Notes: generated by a model not told the origin, from the letters alone. A stretch of DNA of 64,000 bases from Cyanoderma ruficeps (GCA_008694505.1 VZDJ01007749.1:3128941-3192940), one strand, 5' to 3'; shown: positions 10,391-45,941, counted from the first letter of the stretch. Translations and numbers: made by a program.

Positions 10391-13300
10391 TGTCTTCATG
10401 CCTTGTGGTTCACTACACTTGTTTACAATACAAATACACTATTCAATACAAAATACTCAATGACCATATATTAGCATATATTTTTCTTCATAGTATCCCT
10501 GAAGTGCACAGGCCCTTCCTTTATAAACAATGTTGCATATAAACGGCTGTACATGAGACACACTCCCATAATGAAGCTCGGTACTTAAAGAAGCCAGATG
10601 TGGACACTTGGGATGTTCCCTGTGATGGGTTTAACTCTGGGACAGACGAACGGCGATGTGTTTGCTGCTGTGGAAGGCTGTTTTATGCTATTCCCATGTC
10701 AAGGTTCTCATCCCCCAGAAGCCAGGCGCAGTACCAGGAGCAGACATGCAAAGTGGCACCTGCCATTCCCTGTTTCAGCCCTCGTGTGCCATGCTGCTCC
10801 TGTGGAGCCTGTGCAGGAAGATGGAGCAGCCACAGTCCGACACCGCTCTCCGAGACTGACTCGGCCAAATGAACGCAGCCCTGGGGCTCCCCACTTGTGG
10901 TCCCTGCACCTCCTCCTGCTGGGGCCAAGCCCCTCTCCCACCCTGCACCTCGCTCCTGCCCTCACTTCATTCCCAGGCACATGGTGGAGAAACAAGGTTC
11001 AGTGGCAGAAAGGGAAGATGATGGGACAGCTGGAAAGGTAGAGAGAGAGGCATCCAAAACTAGTTTACCTCCAGCAGCTCACAGAATCAGAAACCTACTT
11101 ATCTTCTATAGGAAACCAGGTAACATCCTCATGGAAATAAGCCATTTTCAGAGCTTAAGAGGGGTAGCACAGGTTTTTCCCAGTTGTGCTTTACATCCTG
11201 TAGATCATATTGCTTCCCGCTTTTCCACTGTAGAATGAGGAAGACATAAATCAGAACATCATTATTACCAACACAAAAGATTAATGGTCTTAAAACAAGT
11301 TTCTTAAAAACATACAATGTGCCAATAAACTATAATTTTAAAAATAAGTCATAGACAAACATGGGTAAGAGGGTTAAAATAACTTGAATTTGTTTTTCTC
11401 CAAGCATGGAGGGGTTTGATAGAGGAATTTGGGATTAACAGAGTGCTTTGGTCTGGTGAGCCCATGGTCACTTAAATCCCTTCTGGCCCCTGCAGCTCTG
11501 AGTACTGAACAGGTGAATCATCCTAGACACAGAAATTAAAATTTTGGGTTCTTGGTCATGGCAAGTGCAGCCTGAACCCAAGTAACACAGCACCCTTTGG
11601 TCCAAGCAATTAATGGTAGTATTTGTTTTCTAAGAAAGAGGACAGGCAAATGCTCCAGCACTTGTTTCTAAGTGAAAAGATTTGATTAGCACCAATATTT
11701 ACAGAACAGTTTTTGCAACCTTGGGTACTGTGTTTGGACAGCACACAGGGATACCAAACTAAATGCTTGCTGTGGAGCTCATTAAAAAAAAGCCCAAATT
11801 TGATTTTTGAATTCTAAGAGTTAAGAAAAAAACCCCTAATAATACAAATAAACCCTAAAACTCCAACCAACTGAGAAAATCCAAACCATTAAAGAAGCCG
11901 CAAGAGCTCATTTTGCACTGGAGACACTAGAGGAAAGCTCACTTAAAAGCAGCTGCCAGCACTGAACAGTATTTATCTCAATGCACTATACTCAGCAGAC
12001 TGGAGAATTTCAACAGTAATTCACCATTTTCCCTGATCAGAATTATCTCTAGACATATTCCATAGGTAAGAGGCAGGAACGTGTTTAGCTCCTTCATTTT
12101 TTTTACAACTCTCATTCTGTAAGAGTATTTTGGTAGAAATTCTATGATAAAATAACTGCACAGCACGAGCCCAGAACAGTAACCACACTCTCACCATGGC
12201 TGGGAGAGCCTGCCTTCCACATCTTCAGACTTAAAATCATCTCTTGCTGCTTGTGCTTTTTAAGTTTCTTTAGAAATCCCACCTTTAACATCATAACCTG
12301 GCAGCTTATCTGCATTTGTGCAGCATTAAAGCTGCTGCCCCAGATCCAAGAATTAATAATTTCAGCTAGTCAAAGATCATTAACTTAGCAACTTTTTGTT
12401 CTTGTGCATTCTTTTGAAAACACTCATCAGTAAACAGGTCAGCTTCTGCCCTCAGTAACTTTGTAAGGCAGCAAAAACTCAGAATGTGCTCCTTTGCAAA
12501 GAAAAGCTGAAGAAAACAATGAGGAGCTTCAGCTCTTCTGAAAATGAGAAAGCTGGAATACTTACCCGAAAATTGCTATTTTATGTGAATAATGTACTAG
12601 TATAATAAATTGTTCAGATAGTGCTTGCCTCCTGAATTAATCAGCTTTCCTGAGACTCAAGAAACTACCCCACTGAGTTTACTGAGCTAGAGAGAGAGAC
12701 TGGTGTGACACTAACACAGTTCTAAGCTAGACAGAATCCTTCCCCAGTGGCTATTTCACAGCAAGAGCTGCAAGCCTAATAACCTTGGAGATGACAAATA
12801 CCCTTCTTAGCTCAACCTAGAGAAGCCTGTAAGTATAACCCTTGTTATCCCCCCTAGCCCATGCAGCAGTAGTGGGATGGATCTCTAGCAGATGAATATG
12901 AAATTCAGAGCAGCCCCTGACCCAAGCTTTCCAACACACGAGCACAGCCTGTTAACTGGTCACCACACCTGCTTTTGGCTTTGGTCTATAAAAAGGATTT
13001 AATTCCGTGTATCAGAGACATCAGAAAGGCAAACCAGGAGGGCACACTAGTGCTTCCCCCACAATGTATTTTTTATAAGGGGTGGGCCCAAGCCAAGTCC
13101 TCCAATTTCAATCTGCCTATCCCAAAGTTTAGGATATATAGGGATTCTGGTTTGTTCCCTTATGAAGACAGGAAGCTTACCTCAACATTTGGATCCAGGG
13201 CCAGACTCAGGGTCACTTCACTGAAACGAGGAGTCTCAGACTGAAGAACACCTTCCCACTCCTTTGCTGATGCTCCAGTACTCCCATTTCTATGGAAATA

Positions 13301-14558
13301 AGCACCCCTTTTTCGGATAGCGTTCATGCTAAAACAGCTCCTCCCAATCCTAAGCTGAAGTTACTAATGCACATCTTTACACATGAATTATTTCCTACAT
13401 CTATGTTTTGACAACACACTTAACTGGAACATTTTTCATGCACGGGGTGTACAAAGTGAGTCAATGGAATGTTTGTCCTTAAACCACTATCATACACGCA
13501 TTTTGTTGAAGGAAAATGGGCTCTAAACCCTTCAATACAGACAGTATCTGGCTTCCAGACAGTGGCACGGTGTAGTCTTCTGCCTTTATGGTGTTGTTCA
13601 TACAGGGTATGTCAAAGGCTACTTCAAACCTTTGAGGTATGCAGGTGGCTGTCCATTTTCAGGGCATGGTGAAAGTCTCTCTCATGACCATGGTCCTTTA
13701 AACCTTCACCTTGATTCTACTTGACACTCACAGGTTCCTGATGAAGGGCATTCCTACTTTTGTAGGACGGAAGGAATTTTAAAGGGGTTTACTTGGTTCT
13801 GGTGCTTAAGCATAAGTAAACAAAAACAAACCAAAGAAAACCCCAGCCAAACAATGCCCGCCTCCTGAAAGCCTCGTGGCATCTACACCCATCCTCTGCT
13901 TCCTCTCCTCTCCCCTTCAAGTGATGCAGTGTGACCAGGGTTTTTCCACTGCCCTACCAGCACTCCCACAACACTGTGCATTCAAGGACTTTCAAAGACT
14001 GGATTGTAGCTGGAACAAGACTTGAGAATGTGCCATCGTGTCACCATTCAGCGCTGTCGTATATTTTTTTTTTTTTTGGTTTGGATAGAGGACGTTCTTC
14101 CCAAACCCACTACAAGCCCTGCCAGCAGCAGGAGACCTCCAAGTCTTCCACAGCAATGACAAGTTTGGCACGGAAAAGCCCAGACATGAAACACTCATGG
14201 CAGTGAGCCGCAGCTTGACACGGAAGCAGAGGACGCACAACTGGGAAAAGCTCACAGGAAGGGCATGACGACAACCATGCGGATGAGTTGATGCAACAGC
14301 AGCTGGGCCTTGCAGTTAACAACAGTTCCCTGCATCCTCCCTCCCCCTTGTTCCTTTGACTCTACGGTGGCTCCGATGGTTTGAAGCCTCTCGGGTTAGT
14401 AGAAATTACAGCGTCAAGGGTGGCACTTTTGGAGCAAGTTTGCACAAAATAGGAGGTGATGCTGTCAGATGCCTTGCTCGTGGTGTGTTGGGTGACAGGA
14501 CATCTCTTCAAGGCTCAGGGGCCACATGGGGGAAAAGTCAAGAGAGGGTTGAGGGCTC
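10385..14558 (-). other. ALK: ALK 3' UTR and/or downstream flank (extent uncertain)
   Basis: No coding exon follows the ALK stop. Scanning by eye, the first canonical - strand AATAAA is at 10390-10385, with an ATTAAA variant near 13003-12998. If the distal signal is used the 3' UTR would be about 4.2 kb. A short UTR using a non-canonical signal is equally possible. A 14-T run (A on the gene strand) lies at 14064-14077. Confidence 0.35.
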
Positions 14559-21412
<6,854 letters not shown>

Positions 21413-22042
21413 TTAAAAGCAGAAACACGGTGTGAGTTGTCGCTCACACACACTGGGAGCTCTCCAGCAAGTGACATACCTCTGATGTTGATATACAAAG
21501 GGATTAGGAAAATGCACAAGAGAGAATTCATACCCATGAACTATGAAAGGATGCGCAGACACAATGTTATACAGATCCCAGAGACAGAATCAGAACAGAC
21601 CGAATCAGTCAGATCTGACTTTCCAGTTCCATTTGGATGCCCCTGTAAGAATTTTCCCCAGTTGTCATGGCAGATTCTTCTGAATTTTCAGCACGATTTT
21701 TGAGATGGGTAGCCTGAACCTTTCTTCACTGAATTTCTTTGTATAATTGCCAGCTCCTTTCTAAAGTCACCTTGAACCACAGGAATGACGTTTTGTATAA
21801 TGGCATGAGTCACATTTGCTCTTTCCCTCCTCCACATCTGTGTAGGTTTTATCTTGCCCCTTAGAGCACTGACACAGTTTTGTGGAGCCAATGGCTATGG
21901 AAGGCTAAGGCTGCCAACTCCTTGTTCCTGCCCCTCTGATGAAGTCCACAGCCCTTGCCAGGAGGAGCCAGATGCTTTAGTGGAAAGGGCAGGACTCGCA
22001 CCAGCACTTCTCAGCCGCTGAAGCCAAACCATCAGCTGCTGC

Positions 22043-22120
22043 CCTGAGGTGCGATTCAGTGATGCCTGAGGTGTGAATCAGTGATTCCTGTGGTGAGATT
22101 CAGTGATCCCTGTGGCCAGT
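22043..22120. repeat. 22-bp tandem repeat, about 3.5 copies
   Basis: Units CCTGAGGTGCGATTCAGTGATG, varied at a few positions, start at 22043, 22065 and 22087, with a partial fourth unit from 22109. Confidence 0.9.
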
Positions 22121-22534
22121 CCTGTGGGAGGGGGGGGGAGGAAAGTGCTGCTGCCAGTGGAGTGATAAGAAACTGGGTGGTGGTGACTGCTGATGCCAGA
22201 ACAACCACTTCATAGCTAAGTGTTTACCAGCCTCAGTTATTTGACCAAAAAAGCTTATCACACTCCTTAGGTCTCTCTTAGGACACCAACCAGTCAGCCT
22301 AGTCCCCAAAAGGCACACCTGCCTTTGGGACTCACACCAGTGCACAAATCAGCACAGCTTTTCCAGTGACAGGGACTGCTGGATCTCCAACCCATCTGTT
22401 GCAATGAAATGCATCTCCAGATGGATGCAATGCTGTGCTGGCCATCCCACCTGATCTAAGCCACTGCACACCAGGACTGGAAATAAGTCCAGGCCCTGCA
22501 GCACCCAGCAGTTAAACAGAGGTCATTGGCTGGT

Positions 22535-22640
22535 AAAACAAAAAAACCCAAAACAACACCACCACCAAAAAAACCCCAAAATCCAAACCAAACAATCCAA
22601 AAACCCCCAAACAAACAACCCTGCCCCTCCAAAAAACACC
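22535..22640. repeat. A/C-rich low-complexity tract
   Basis: About 105 bases almost only A and C on the + strand, with AAAAACCCC- and CCAAACAAAC-like units. Confidence 0.85.
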
Positions 22641-25600
22641 TTAATGTCCTCTAAAGATATTAGAGAAGAAAACCCCAAAAACTGGCCTCAATACTTGACT
22701 AATGAAATAATTGAAAAATGGTGAATCTCTGTGCAAACAAAGCCTGTTTTTTTTCAATGCAGGGGCATAAACCAAAATGTGGTCTTGTTCCACTTGTCTA
22801 TATTTTATTATTTACACAGTATAGTTCATTGCATATATATCGTCACTGATTTTTTAAAATACAGAACTACATCTCCTGTTAAACTTTCCTCTTTACAGAA
22901 CAACTATTTTCTGCAAACATAAAACAGCTTTCTCCCTGCCATTTTGTGAGGAAGGGGGAATAATCTCTTTTACTTCTGCAAGTTAAAGTGACTCACCAGC
23001 TACACAAGATGGCTACAGTAAGAAAGAATGTATGTCTTCTTTTCCCCTTGCAGGGCATAACCAAGGGGAAATTAATATCTCAATCTACCCATTCCCTGCT
23101 CTTTCGAGCAAGGGTCAGAAACCTGAAGTGAAAACTGAGTAAAAAGCCCAATTCTTTACTCTGGAATCGATTTCAGACTCAAGCTATACTGCAAAGCAGT
23201 CAGTAGGCTGAAGCCACAAGCTGATTTGAACTGTATAGCTTTTTTCTCTTTCTCCTTTCTTTGCTTTCCTTTCCCTCCTTGGATGAATTTCTTCCACCTT
23301 TTATTTGGCTAAATACAATCCTAAAACAGATGTGACTGCCCAGCCAAGGACAATTTAGCCATGTAATTTGTTTGAAAAATGGAAGTTTGGGATTAATTTT
23401 GCAAGGGGGCAGCCTTGAGACACACCAAAGGATCCGCTTCACGGCTTTGGCTCCCTAGATGAATGAATGATGCCAGCTGCAATGCTCTGCTGCTCAGGGC
23501 AGTGGGCATGCTGCAAGCGCTGGTGTGACACCTCCCAGGTGAGGCTGAATCTTGCTAAAGGTGAATGAAATTCTGTGTATTGTTCAGTGTAATCACTGCT
23601 CTGTGCAACAGGCTTCACAGCACAAAGGAGAGGAATCATTTTTCCATATACGATTTGTCTCCCAGAGCTGGGCTTTGATTGCTGTGCTGTGTGTGAGAAA
23701 GATCAGCACTGAACCTCCCAGAATGGAGAATTCTGTAATGCTCACACTGAGCTAAGGCTCCAGTCCCAGGTGTCTCTGAATCTACCAGGTTGCCTCTCTG
23801 CAGATGAGGGGGAAGAGGTAATCCTGTAATAGATGTGAAACTCTTAGAAATGGAACAGAGAAAGCCTTCAGGGCTCATGGGAATTACAAATGTGAACCCC
23901 ATGGAGTGGACCTAGCTGGCATAAACTGACATATTCCACAAGAATCACCAGTATTGTATCAGTGATGTTGGATGGAGATACGATCATTCTTGCTTAGAGT
24001 CCAGAAAAATTGTTATGTGTTGGCTGAACTGAAACTTCATTTTTTACATGAGGAACACAGATGAACACAGATCAGCAACAGTGCTGGCAGCATCTCCATC
24101 ATTAAGTTGGATCCTGTGTTCTGATACCTCCTGCAGTTGCTTTAGCTTTCCATTTCATGTCCCTTGCAATGCCTTAAGTCCTTCCTTCCCTTCATTACCT
24201 TCACCATTCCCTCTGCTCCCTTTCCTGCTTTTCAGTGTCCAAGTGCATGGCAGCATGCTGCATATGTATCTTGTTCCAAGCTACACAGGTTGTAGGTGGT
24301 CAGTGGCCACTGGTGGTCTCTTCAGCATGCTGCTTTCTTTTTCCATAAGCCTTGGAATTAGTGCCAAGTTAATGTCTCTTTCACACCTCTATTAAGTCTA
24401 TCCAAAACCAGTAAATGAATTTAATGTTACTGGCAAGCCAGTGCAAAAAGCAACTGGGGGATGAAGGTAGAGACTGAACACATAAATCTCTTTTTTGTAA
24501 TTAGGCTGAAAGCAAAAGTAGGTGGGAAAGACAAGGTAGTAAAAGAAATTAGCTGGAAAATACAAAAGTGGAAAGAAAAGAAGGGGGAAGGCAGTAATTC
24601 ATATGGTGCTTACTGCAAAGTGAGAAGTGCACCTTTGCCACCCAGTCAGTCAGATAGGGCTCATATGTTCAATTAATTCATTTTGGAAGCAAAGCTCATC
24701 CAAGCCTCCTTGCACTGTCCCTTGTCTTTCTCTTTACTGGCTCTGAAAAGCTAGACATCCAGCCTGCTATGCCTGCCTTCTGTCTGTCTTCCCTGAATGA
24801 GCAATAGGAGGAACAAAGCAGCTCAGGGTTCATTAAGAGCAGTGCAAAGATACATCCACTAGCACTGAGCCACAGGCTTTATGTACAGAGACTCTGTCAC
24901 ACCTCGAGTGTATGCAGAGGGTAAATCCACTTCCAGGGCTGGATCCCATCCTTCACAGAGCACAGTGCCCTACACACATCTCATTTCTCATCAGTCATAG
25001 TCTCCTTGCCTCGTAGTTTGTGAGCCAGCAGTCAAAAAACACACCAGAGGCTGATTTCTCAGCACTCACAGGTGCCTTTGGCCCCTCAGAAGCTGCCCCA
25101 GCAGCCAGACAATGAATTACCCTGTCATTCTTGCCAGGCAGATACCACATGGGATGGTTGCAGAAGCAGGACGAGGGAAGGGAAAAGAAGGTATTAGAAT
25201 GGAGCAAAATTGTGTGGATCTGTGTCTGCACAAAGTCAGGCTGTCCACGTTCACCCAGCTGTTAAAGAGGGAATGGAAGGTGCTTTTCTGAATCAATTCC
25301 AGCTTGCAACTACCCATCTGCATTTGAAGCTCAGCTTTCCCAAAGTGTGGAAGACATGGGACAAGCAGAACACAGAGGCATCAATCCAAGGTCTGCTTCA
25401 CTCCTGGGAGCAAATTAAATGCAGAAAACCAGGGAGAATCTTCAAGCTGACGGGAACAGACCCTGTGCCTGGTAGCTGTTATGGTCAGTCTCAGGTAGCC
25501 TCAAACAGGTCAGGAAAAACAAGGAAAGAAGAGGAATGGAAGAGCAACTGTGAAGGCAGAAAGAGAAATACTAAGGAAGCAATGGAGTGAACCATCAGCC

Positions 25601-27045
25601 TCTTCTGACACAGGCCTTCACAGGGGTTGCACAGAGCTACTGCTGACAGGAACAGAAGTCATGGTAAGGAAGAACTCATGACTGAGGTAGGGCCAAACAG
25701 AAAAAAACCTTCTCAGATCAGAAGGCTCCCACAGCTTCATCCTGTCAAGATTCATCCAATCATCCTGGCTGTTTGATGTACAAAAGCAGCTGGCTCATTT
25801 TACTGCAAGTAGGTAAAAATTCCTGCTGTGCAGGACTAGTGCTCTTGGTAGTTCCTTACAAGATCTGCACCATCACTGAGGTGGCTTCTCTAATTTAAGC
25901 AGCCAAACCCCATCCTTTTCCACCTGTCCCTTCACACATCTTGCTCAGCCTGGCCTGGCAGTTTTGAACAAAGCACTTACCCAGCAGCATCTCTTGCCAG
26001 TGCCATTTTATGCTGCACTGGGTGAGAGTGGAGACCATGTTGCAGAACACAAATTTGCCCATTCATCTATCACCAAGTTCAGCCCATTTGTAGGAGCATC
26101 TCTAGGTGCCTCAGAAAAAGAACCTGTATTTATAAAGCCTGCTTGCTCAGATTTCAGACTTTCCTTTCTGGATGTTTAGTCTCCTTATCCAGGGAGGAGC
26201 CACTTTACTGCAACCTATTCAAGACTGCAGTGCTTTTGAGTCTCACAGACCATTTTATGTGTCTGAAAACCACACTGCATGGAAAAAATAAAAAGGTTGA
26301 TCTGTTTCCAGATGCCTCAAGGAAGAATCTTATTGATATCTGTTAGAGTGAATTTGTGTCTCTCTTGTACTGACAAAATGCAGTATTTTGTCCTCTGTGA
26401 AACTTAGAGATAAAGTGTGAAGCTGGGCCCTGGTCTTAAACTTCAGCAATATCTGTGTGACTTTCTGACCCAGGGACTCAGAGAAGACTATATTCTTCCA
26501 AAATACTGAATTCTCTTTAGCAGTCATAATTTATTTCTTCCACATTTATAGCTGTCTGTCTCTTCCCATTGATGCTGATTTCAGTGGGGAAAATCTTTAA
26601 AACTCTGGACTAAAGATATTTTCTATTAAGTTGACAGCTCCAGGCCAGATTGCCTCCTTGCCTATGCCAAATTTGAATTGACAGATATCTGCAGAAATGC
26701 ATCTGATTAGCAGTTTAAATAATGGATTTATTTTTTTCATATTATTAGCTCAACATTTTCCCCCAGCCTGCCCCCAACTGGCGAGAGGAAGGTAAGAGTT
26801 GAGTTTAACATCTGTTCTTTTAGTATCTGCAATGTTATCTAACAAAGTCCAGGGATGAGGCACCTCTGCATAGCCTCAGCAGCATCTTTTCCCTATCCTC
26901 CTGGCTCCTACCTCCACAGTGGTCTTATAGCAACAGAAATTTTGTGACCATCTAAAATGCTGGGAAATAGTATCCGCATAGATGAGCTCTTTTATAGCGA
27001 AGTGTGTGCCTTGTGGCAGCAGCTCTCTATATAAAATACAATTTA

Positions 27046-28069
<1,024 letters not shown>

Positions 28070-28134
28070 CTAATAATGAGAGCTTCCATGAGGAAGTCAA
28101 GCTCATCTTGCTCTGAACATACTTCTGGCAATGT
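28070..28134 (-). CDS. ALK: ALK exon 22: kinase alphaC helix
   Basis: It encodes TLPEVCSEQDELDFLMEALI followed by I. The alphaC helix glutamate that pairs with the catalytic lysine lies in this segment, and the Phe equivalent to human Phe1174 (LDFLMEAL) is present. The exon is 65 nt, acceptor TTCTAG, donor GTGTGT. Confidence 0.97.
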
Positions 28135-33257
<5,123 letters not shown>

Positions 33258-33356
33258 CTATCATGATTCCTGAAAAAGCCAAAATTAAAGCAGCCACCAA
33301 AGCTGAAGTCACTACAGACAAGACCAAGGAGAAAGGGAGACGAACCACTGGCTCAG
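33258..33356 (-). CDS. ALK: ALK exon 19: transmembrane helix
   Basis: It encodes AEPVVRLPFSLVLSVVTSAL, then VAALILAFSGIMI. This is the single membrane-spanning helix, followed by the basic stop-transfer YRRK of exon 20. The hydrophobic core is almost identical to mammals, while the outer lead-in (AEPVVRLPF) has diverged. The exon is 99 nt. Confidence 0.97.
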
Positions 33357-41600
<8,244 letters not shown>

Positions 41601-43217
41601 TCACAAAGGTGTGCTCTGAAGACCTGACATTCTAAATAAATCTAAACTCAAAGCCTGAAGACTGATTTTCTGCTCTGTTTCAATCTGTGAGCTTGGGTAG
41701 CTACAAAACAGATTCTTTCACATTGATTATTAGGCAAACACTGCTGAGAACAGAGTGAACAAGTCCCTATAGTTTCCTGCTTCAATATATGAAACACATC
41801 TTGTTTCCCAGAAGGCACATCCTTGAGAAGTTTGCAGCAAGGAAAAGAAAGAACAGAAGCAGGAGAACTGGTAAAAACAGGACATATGGCTAAAGAGAAC
41901 ATTAAGCATGAGATTGACAGAGGGAGATTTGAGAAAGCAGACAGCATAACTGGTCCTGGTAGCATGGACCAGATGGAAAACAGCTCTCTTATTCCCAGGA
42001 CCAGAGGAATACAGAAAGAAAAGTAGATAGAGATGACACTACCTGCAGTAAACAAGGAAGGCAAAAGCCCCCGGGCCAAACTCATGGTGATCAGGAACAT
42101 CTCACTGTCTCCAGCCAGGAGTGGGCAGGCTGCACACAGGCTGCTGCAGGCTCAGTTCAGGCTCTGGGATTTTTATTTCAAACAGTCAAGATTCCCAGGT
42201 GCTTACTGTTGCTGGTGTACACAAAGATGTGGCTGCAACACTGTTTCTCAGCTGCTCCCTCTCCCTTTCTAACAATGGACATACTTAAAGCAGCTTTTAG
42301 CAAAGGATTTCAAAGCACTTTTTACACAGCGTGATAAAACACACATTTCTGCTGCACCAAAACACATAGTTACTCAACTTTCTGAGCAGGTGAATGACAG
42401 TACAACAACTCAATTTAGATCTGAAATAAGCAGGTAATTCTCCACTGACATTAGCAGCTTTCCATCTATTTCTGTGAGAGCAAAATTCCACCTGGAGGAT
42501 GTAACCAGAGACTGCAGGACTCAGAACTCAAAAATTGCTCTCGGCTTCCTACCAGGCACAGCTTAGGTGCTCTGCTTTAACACCTCCTTTCCTCCAGCAC
42601 CTGGCTGCTCTCTGCCCAGCATAGTCCTGCCTGCAAACAGGCAGTGTCTCATAAAGCATATTAGATTCTGGCAACGTGACCTGATTATGTTCATGCCACT
42701 GCTGATAACCAAAGCAATCAGTCCTCAGTTAGGCTGTACCAGAGCCAGCAGAAAAAGTGATGGACACAGCACTGGGCCACCCTGAACAGATGCTGCATGA
42801 ATCTGAAGACTGAGTTGATTTGCTGTAGAATTTTGCAATGGCTAATGAAGTGCACTACCAGGCACAACAAGCTGGCAGGGCTAATTGGCTGCCAGTAGGG
42901 GCCATACTTTTCCATGTAAGAACAGATTTTGCATACAAGCAGTGATGTCAGAAAGTTCAGGAAACCCAGACTGGCTTCATTCAAAGGCTGGAGACAAACA
43001 AAACCCAGTATGTTCAGGTGGCAGTCATTCCTTATTCAAAATGGCTGTCACAATTTAAACAGTTATTCTTGACTTCAAACTTTAAGAGGATCCCTTTCAT
43101 TAGGAACACCTTTCTTTTTACAGGAGGAAGGAAGCCTTTTAACCATATTGGCCCTGAAGAAAGGTTTAGCCCATCCCAAGCAAGAACACTGTACCTTCCA
43201 CTGCCTTCCTTCTTTTC

Positions 43218-43245
43218 TTTTACTATGACACTTGTCATAGTAAAA
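43218..43245. repeat. Near-perfect 28-bp palindrome
   Basis: TTTTACTATGACA (43218-43230) and its exact reverse complement (43233-43245) are separated by only CT. Confidence 0.9.
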
Positions 43246-44748
43246 AAGATCTGAAAAAGAAGCCCACACCTTGGGAAAGGTTCAGGATGTGCAGAGTGCA
43301 AACCAGGCTGCACAAACCAGGGCTGGAGAAAAACATGCACCGTAACATCCAGGTTATGGGAAACACTGGAGCTAGTCTTGAGAATATGAGAAAATGCTGT
43401 ACCTAGGCTGGCTGACTCAGAATGACACTTTTTTGCACACCACTGGGCTGTGTTCTTGTGCCACGTTATGTGAAGGAACCATAGAGAAGAGAGGACAGTG
43501 GAAGTGACCACAAATGGGGCACTCAGCAACAGGAACCTAAACCTCTTCCTTTAAAAATGGAAAGAAGTCAAATAAAGAATGTTAATGTGCAATTTATTAC
43601 AGTCCACTTCTCTCATACTTTGTCATGAGACATAGATGACCAGACCTTCTGAATGCTTAGAAGGAAATATGAAACAAACAATATTCTTTTATAAAGTTTA
43701 ACTTCATTGTTAGACAATGTGAAGTCCTATGGGAGTGAACCAGAGCACATAAAACTCCAGTTTTCAAATGTGGGCACTACAGTGTATGGCAGCCTACTCA
43801 GATCTTCACAGATGGTGAGGTTTTCTGGGTGAGGTTGGTTTGTGCTGGCAGTTTTGTGCAAAATTGAGCTGTCTGTATTTTAATAATGCATATTCTGCCT
43901 CACGTTCGCAAAATCGATATTCTTCTTGAGCAATTACCAGGAGTGTACATTACACAGTGTAAAACACACTGATATGGCAGAACATCAGCTTTCTTGAGAG
44001 CCCAGCAGCCAGCAGGAGGGTTTTCTCCCTGGGTCAGGTGTTCCAGCAGTGCCCATCAGGAAAACTTACAGGATCCACACTGCAGCAGGACTGCAGGGCA
44101 GAGCTAAACACAGGCAGTAAGTCCAAACTCTGGGAAGCCCTGGAATTGATATTGCAACTTGACATTTTCCTAGGGCTATGCTATGCTGGCATACTCTGCT
44201 GCCCCTTCAGCAGACCAGAATCAGGAAGATGTCAAGTTAATTTAAGCCCACAATTGCCTCCTGCTTTCCCCAGGCTGTGAATTTTCTACTATAGCCTGAA
44301 GAGGTGCAGAAGAGAATATCATCCCTTTATATATATATGTTATGCATGACATTATGCATCTATTATCTATACAGAACCTAAAAGTCTGTTAGGTCATTTA
44401 TAGGACTTAAATAGACAGGTCATCCCTGCAGGGCCCAGGGCTTGTATTGTGCAGCAAAAAGTCAGCCTACAGTTGCATAGGAATTCTCGCTCTTCTTCGA
44501 CTCTAATATTAAAGAAATGACAGTGCTGTAAGATTTTGGGCTGTTTTGCCTGTTCATTTTTGGGCTGTACTTTGCAACCATATTTACTGGATGCTGGTTC
44601 TGAAAAATTCTATTCACCTCAGGCAACTCCTTGTTGATAGCTGGGTAAAATATCATCAGTGCTTTTTGCATTACCATCAACCCTTGCAGGAATAGGCACT
44701 CAGGCAGAACTTGTGTCTAGCCTAGCCAGTTTCTCTGGCTGCTTTGCC

Positions 44749-44773
44749 CTAGACCTCTATTACAGAGGTCTAG
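44749..44773. repeat. Perfect inverted repeat, 10-bp arms
   Basis: CTAGACCTCT and AGAGGTCTAG flank a 5-base loop, ATTAC. Confidence 0.9.
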
Positions 44774-45716
44774 CCTCTAGCCTCAACATTAACATTCTTT
44801 TTCAATATAAAGGAAAAAAAAAGATGGAATCAGAAAATTGTAACTGAGATTTCTTCAAAGCCTTCAATGGAATGTTTTGCTTTGAAATCCAAGATACCAT
44901 CATTGGTTCCAATATGGAATGCTGCATAAAAAAACACCACTAGGCAGTCACTGGTTCAAACTGACAGTTCTGCTTACAAAATGAGGCATGTAATGACTTC
45001 ATGTTACCATTCAGATACAGTGAACTACACTTCGATTTACTTCTTTCTCCAGCAAGAGCAAAAAGAAAAAATGATTGGTAAAAATCTGATTAAGTAGCAT
45101 CGAACCGTATCTGATCATCTCTCTTTGAAAATAACTCCACAGGGGAATTTAAGTGTTAGAACCCTCAGTATCACAGAGCCTACCATTTAGGTGGCTGGCT
45201 TCCAAAATCAATTCTACTGTGGCAAGCCAGGCTTACAAGCTCAACTTGCCATGTCTAGATTCAAAAATGTGAAGATACTGAGCAGAGGTTGATGCAAGCT
45301 GTCCTGTAAGAAACACTGACATATGATCGTGCCCTCCACACCAAGTGAAGGGTGGGAAAAACTCATTCTGATCCCAGGGCTCAATGAATGACAAATGGGA
45401 TATGTATTCCTCTTGGCCTGGGAAGGTGAAAATGCTTCATTTTCAGCTACTGATAGAGCTTTCCCAACCTGTAACCATTTTGGCTAAAGATTTGCCTGCC
45501 TCAGAAAGTTTCCTCTCTTTCACCAAAAAGGTTGCATCTTCCAGGGAATAAATCTGAGATGGGAGAGACTGGAAATCACAGGCTCAGAGATAAGTAAAAC
45601 CCCACTAGATGTGGCCAAACTTCTGAATGTAATACTTAAAAAATGCCCAGTGTGTACCTGCAACTTGGATCGTTTGGAACACAGATATATCATAACAGTA
45701 AGAGACAGTTCCCTTA

Positions 45717-45941
<225 letters not shown>

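Noticed and set aside
10598..11041. 147-codon + frame overlapping the proposed ALK 3' flank
   Set aside because: Several overlapping frames on both strands here show no coding signature, so I treat this as GC-driven openness.
41648..42100. 150-codon - strand frame with hydrophobic stretches
   Set aside because: Intronic, with no recognisable family; hydrophobic runs are common in translated AT-rich DNA.
43032..43529. 165-codon - strand frame
   Set aside because: It lies in ALK intron 12, runs through the palindrome and resembles no known protein. No flanking exon phase fits it.
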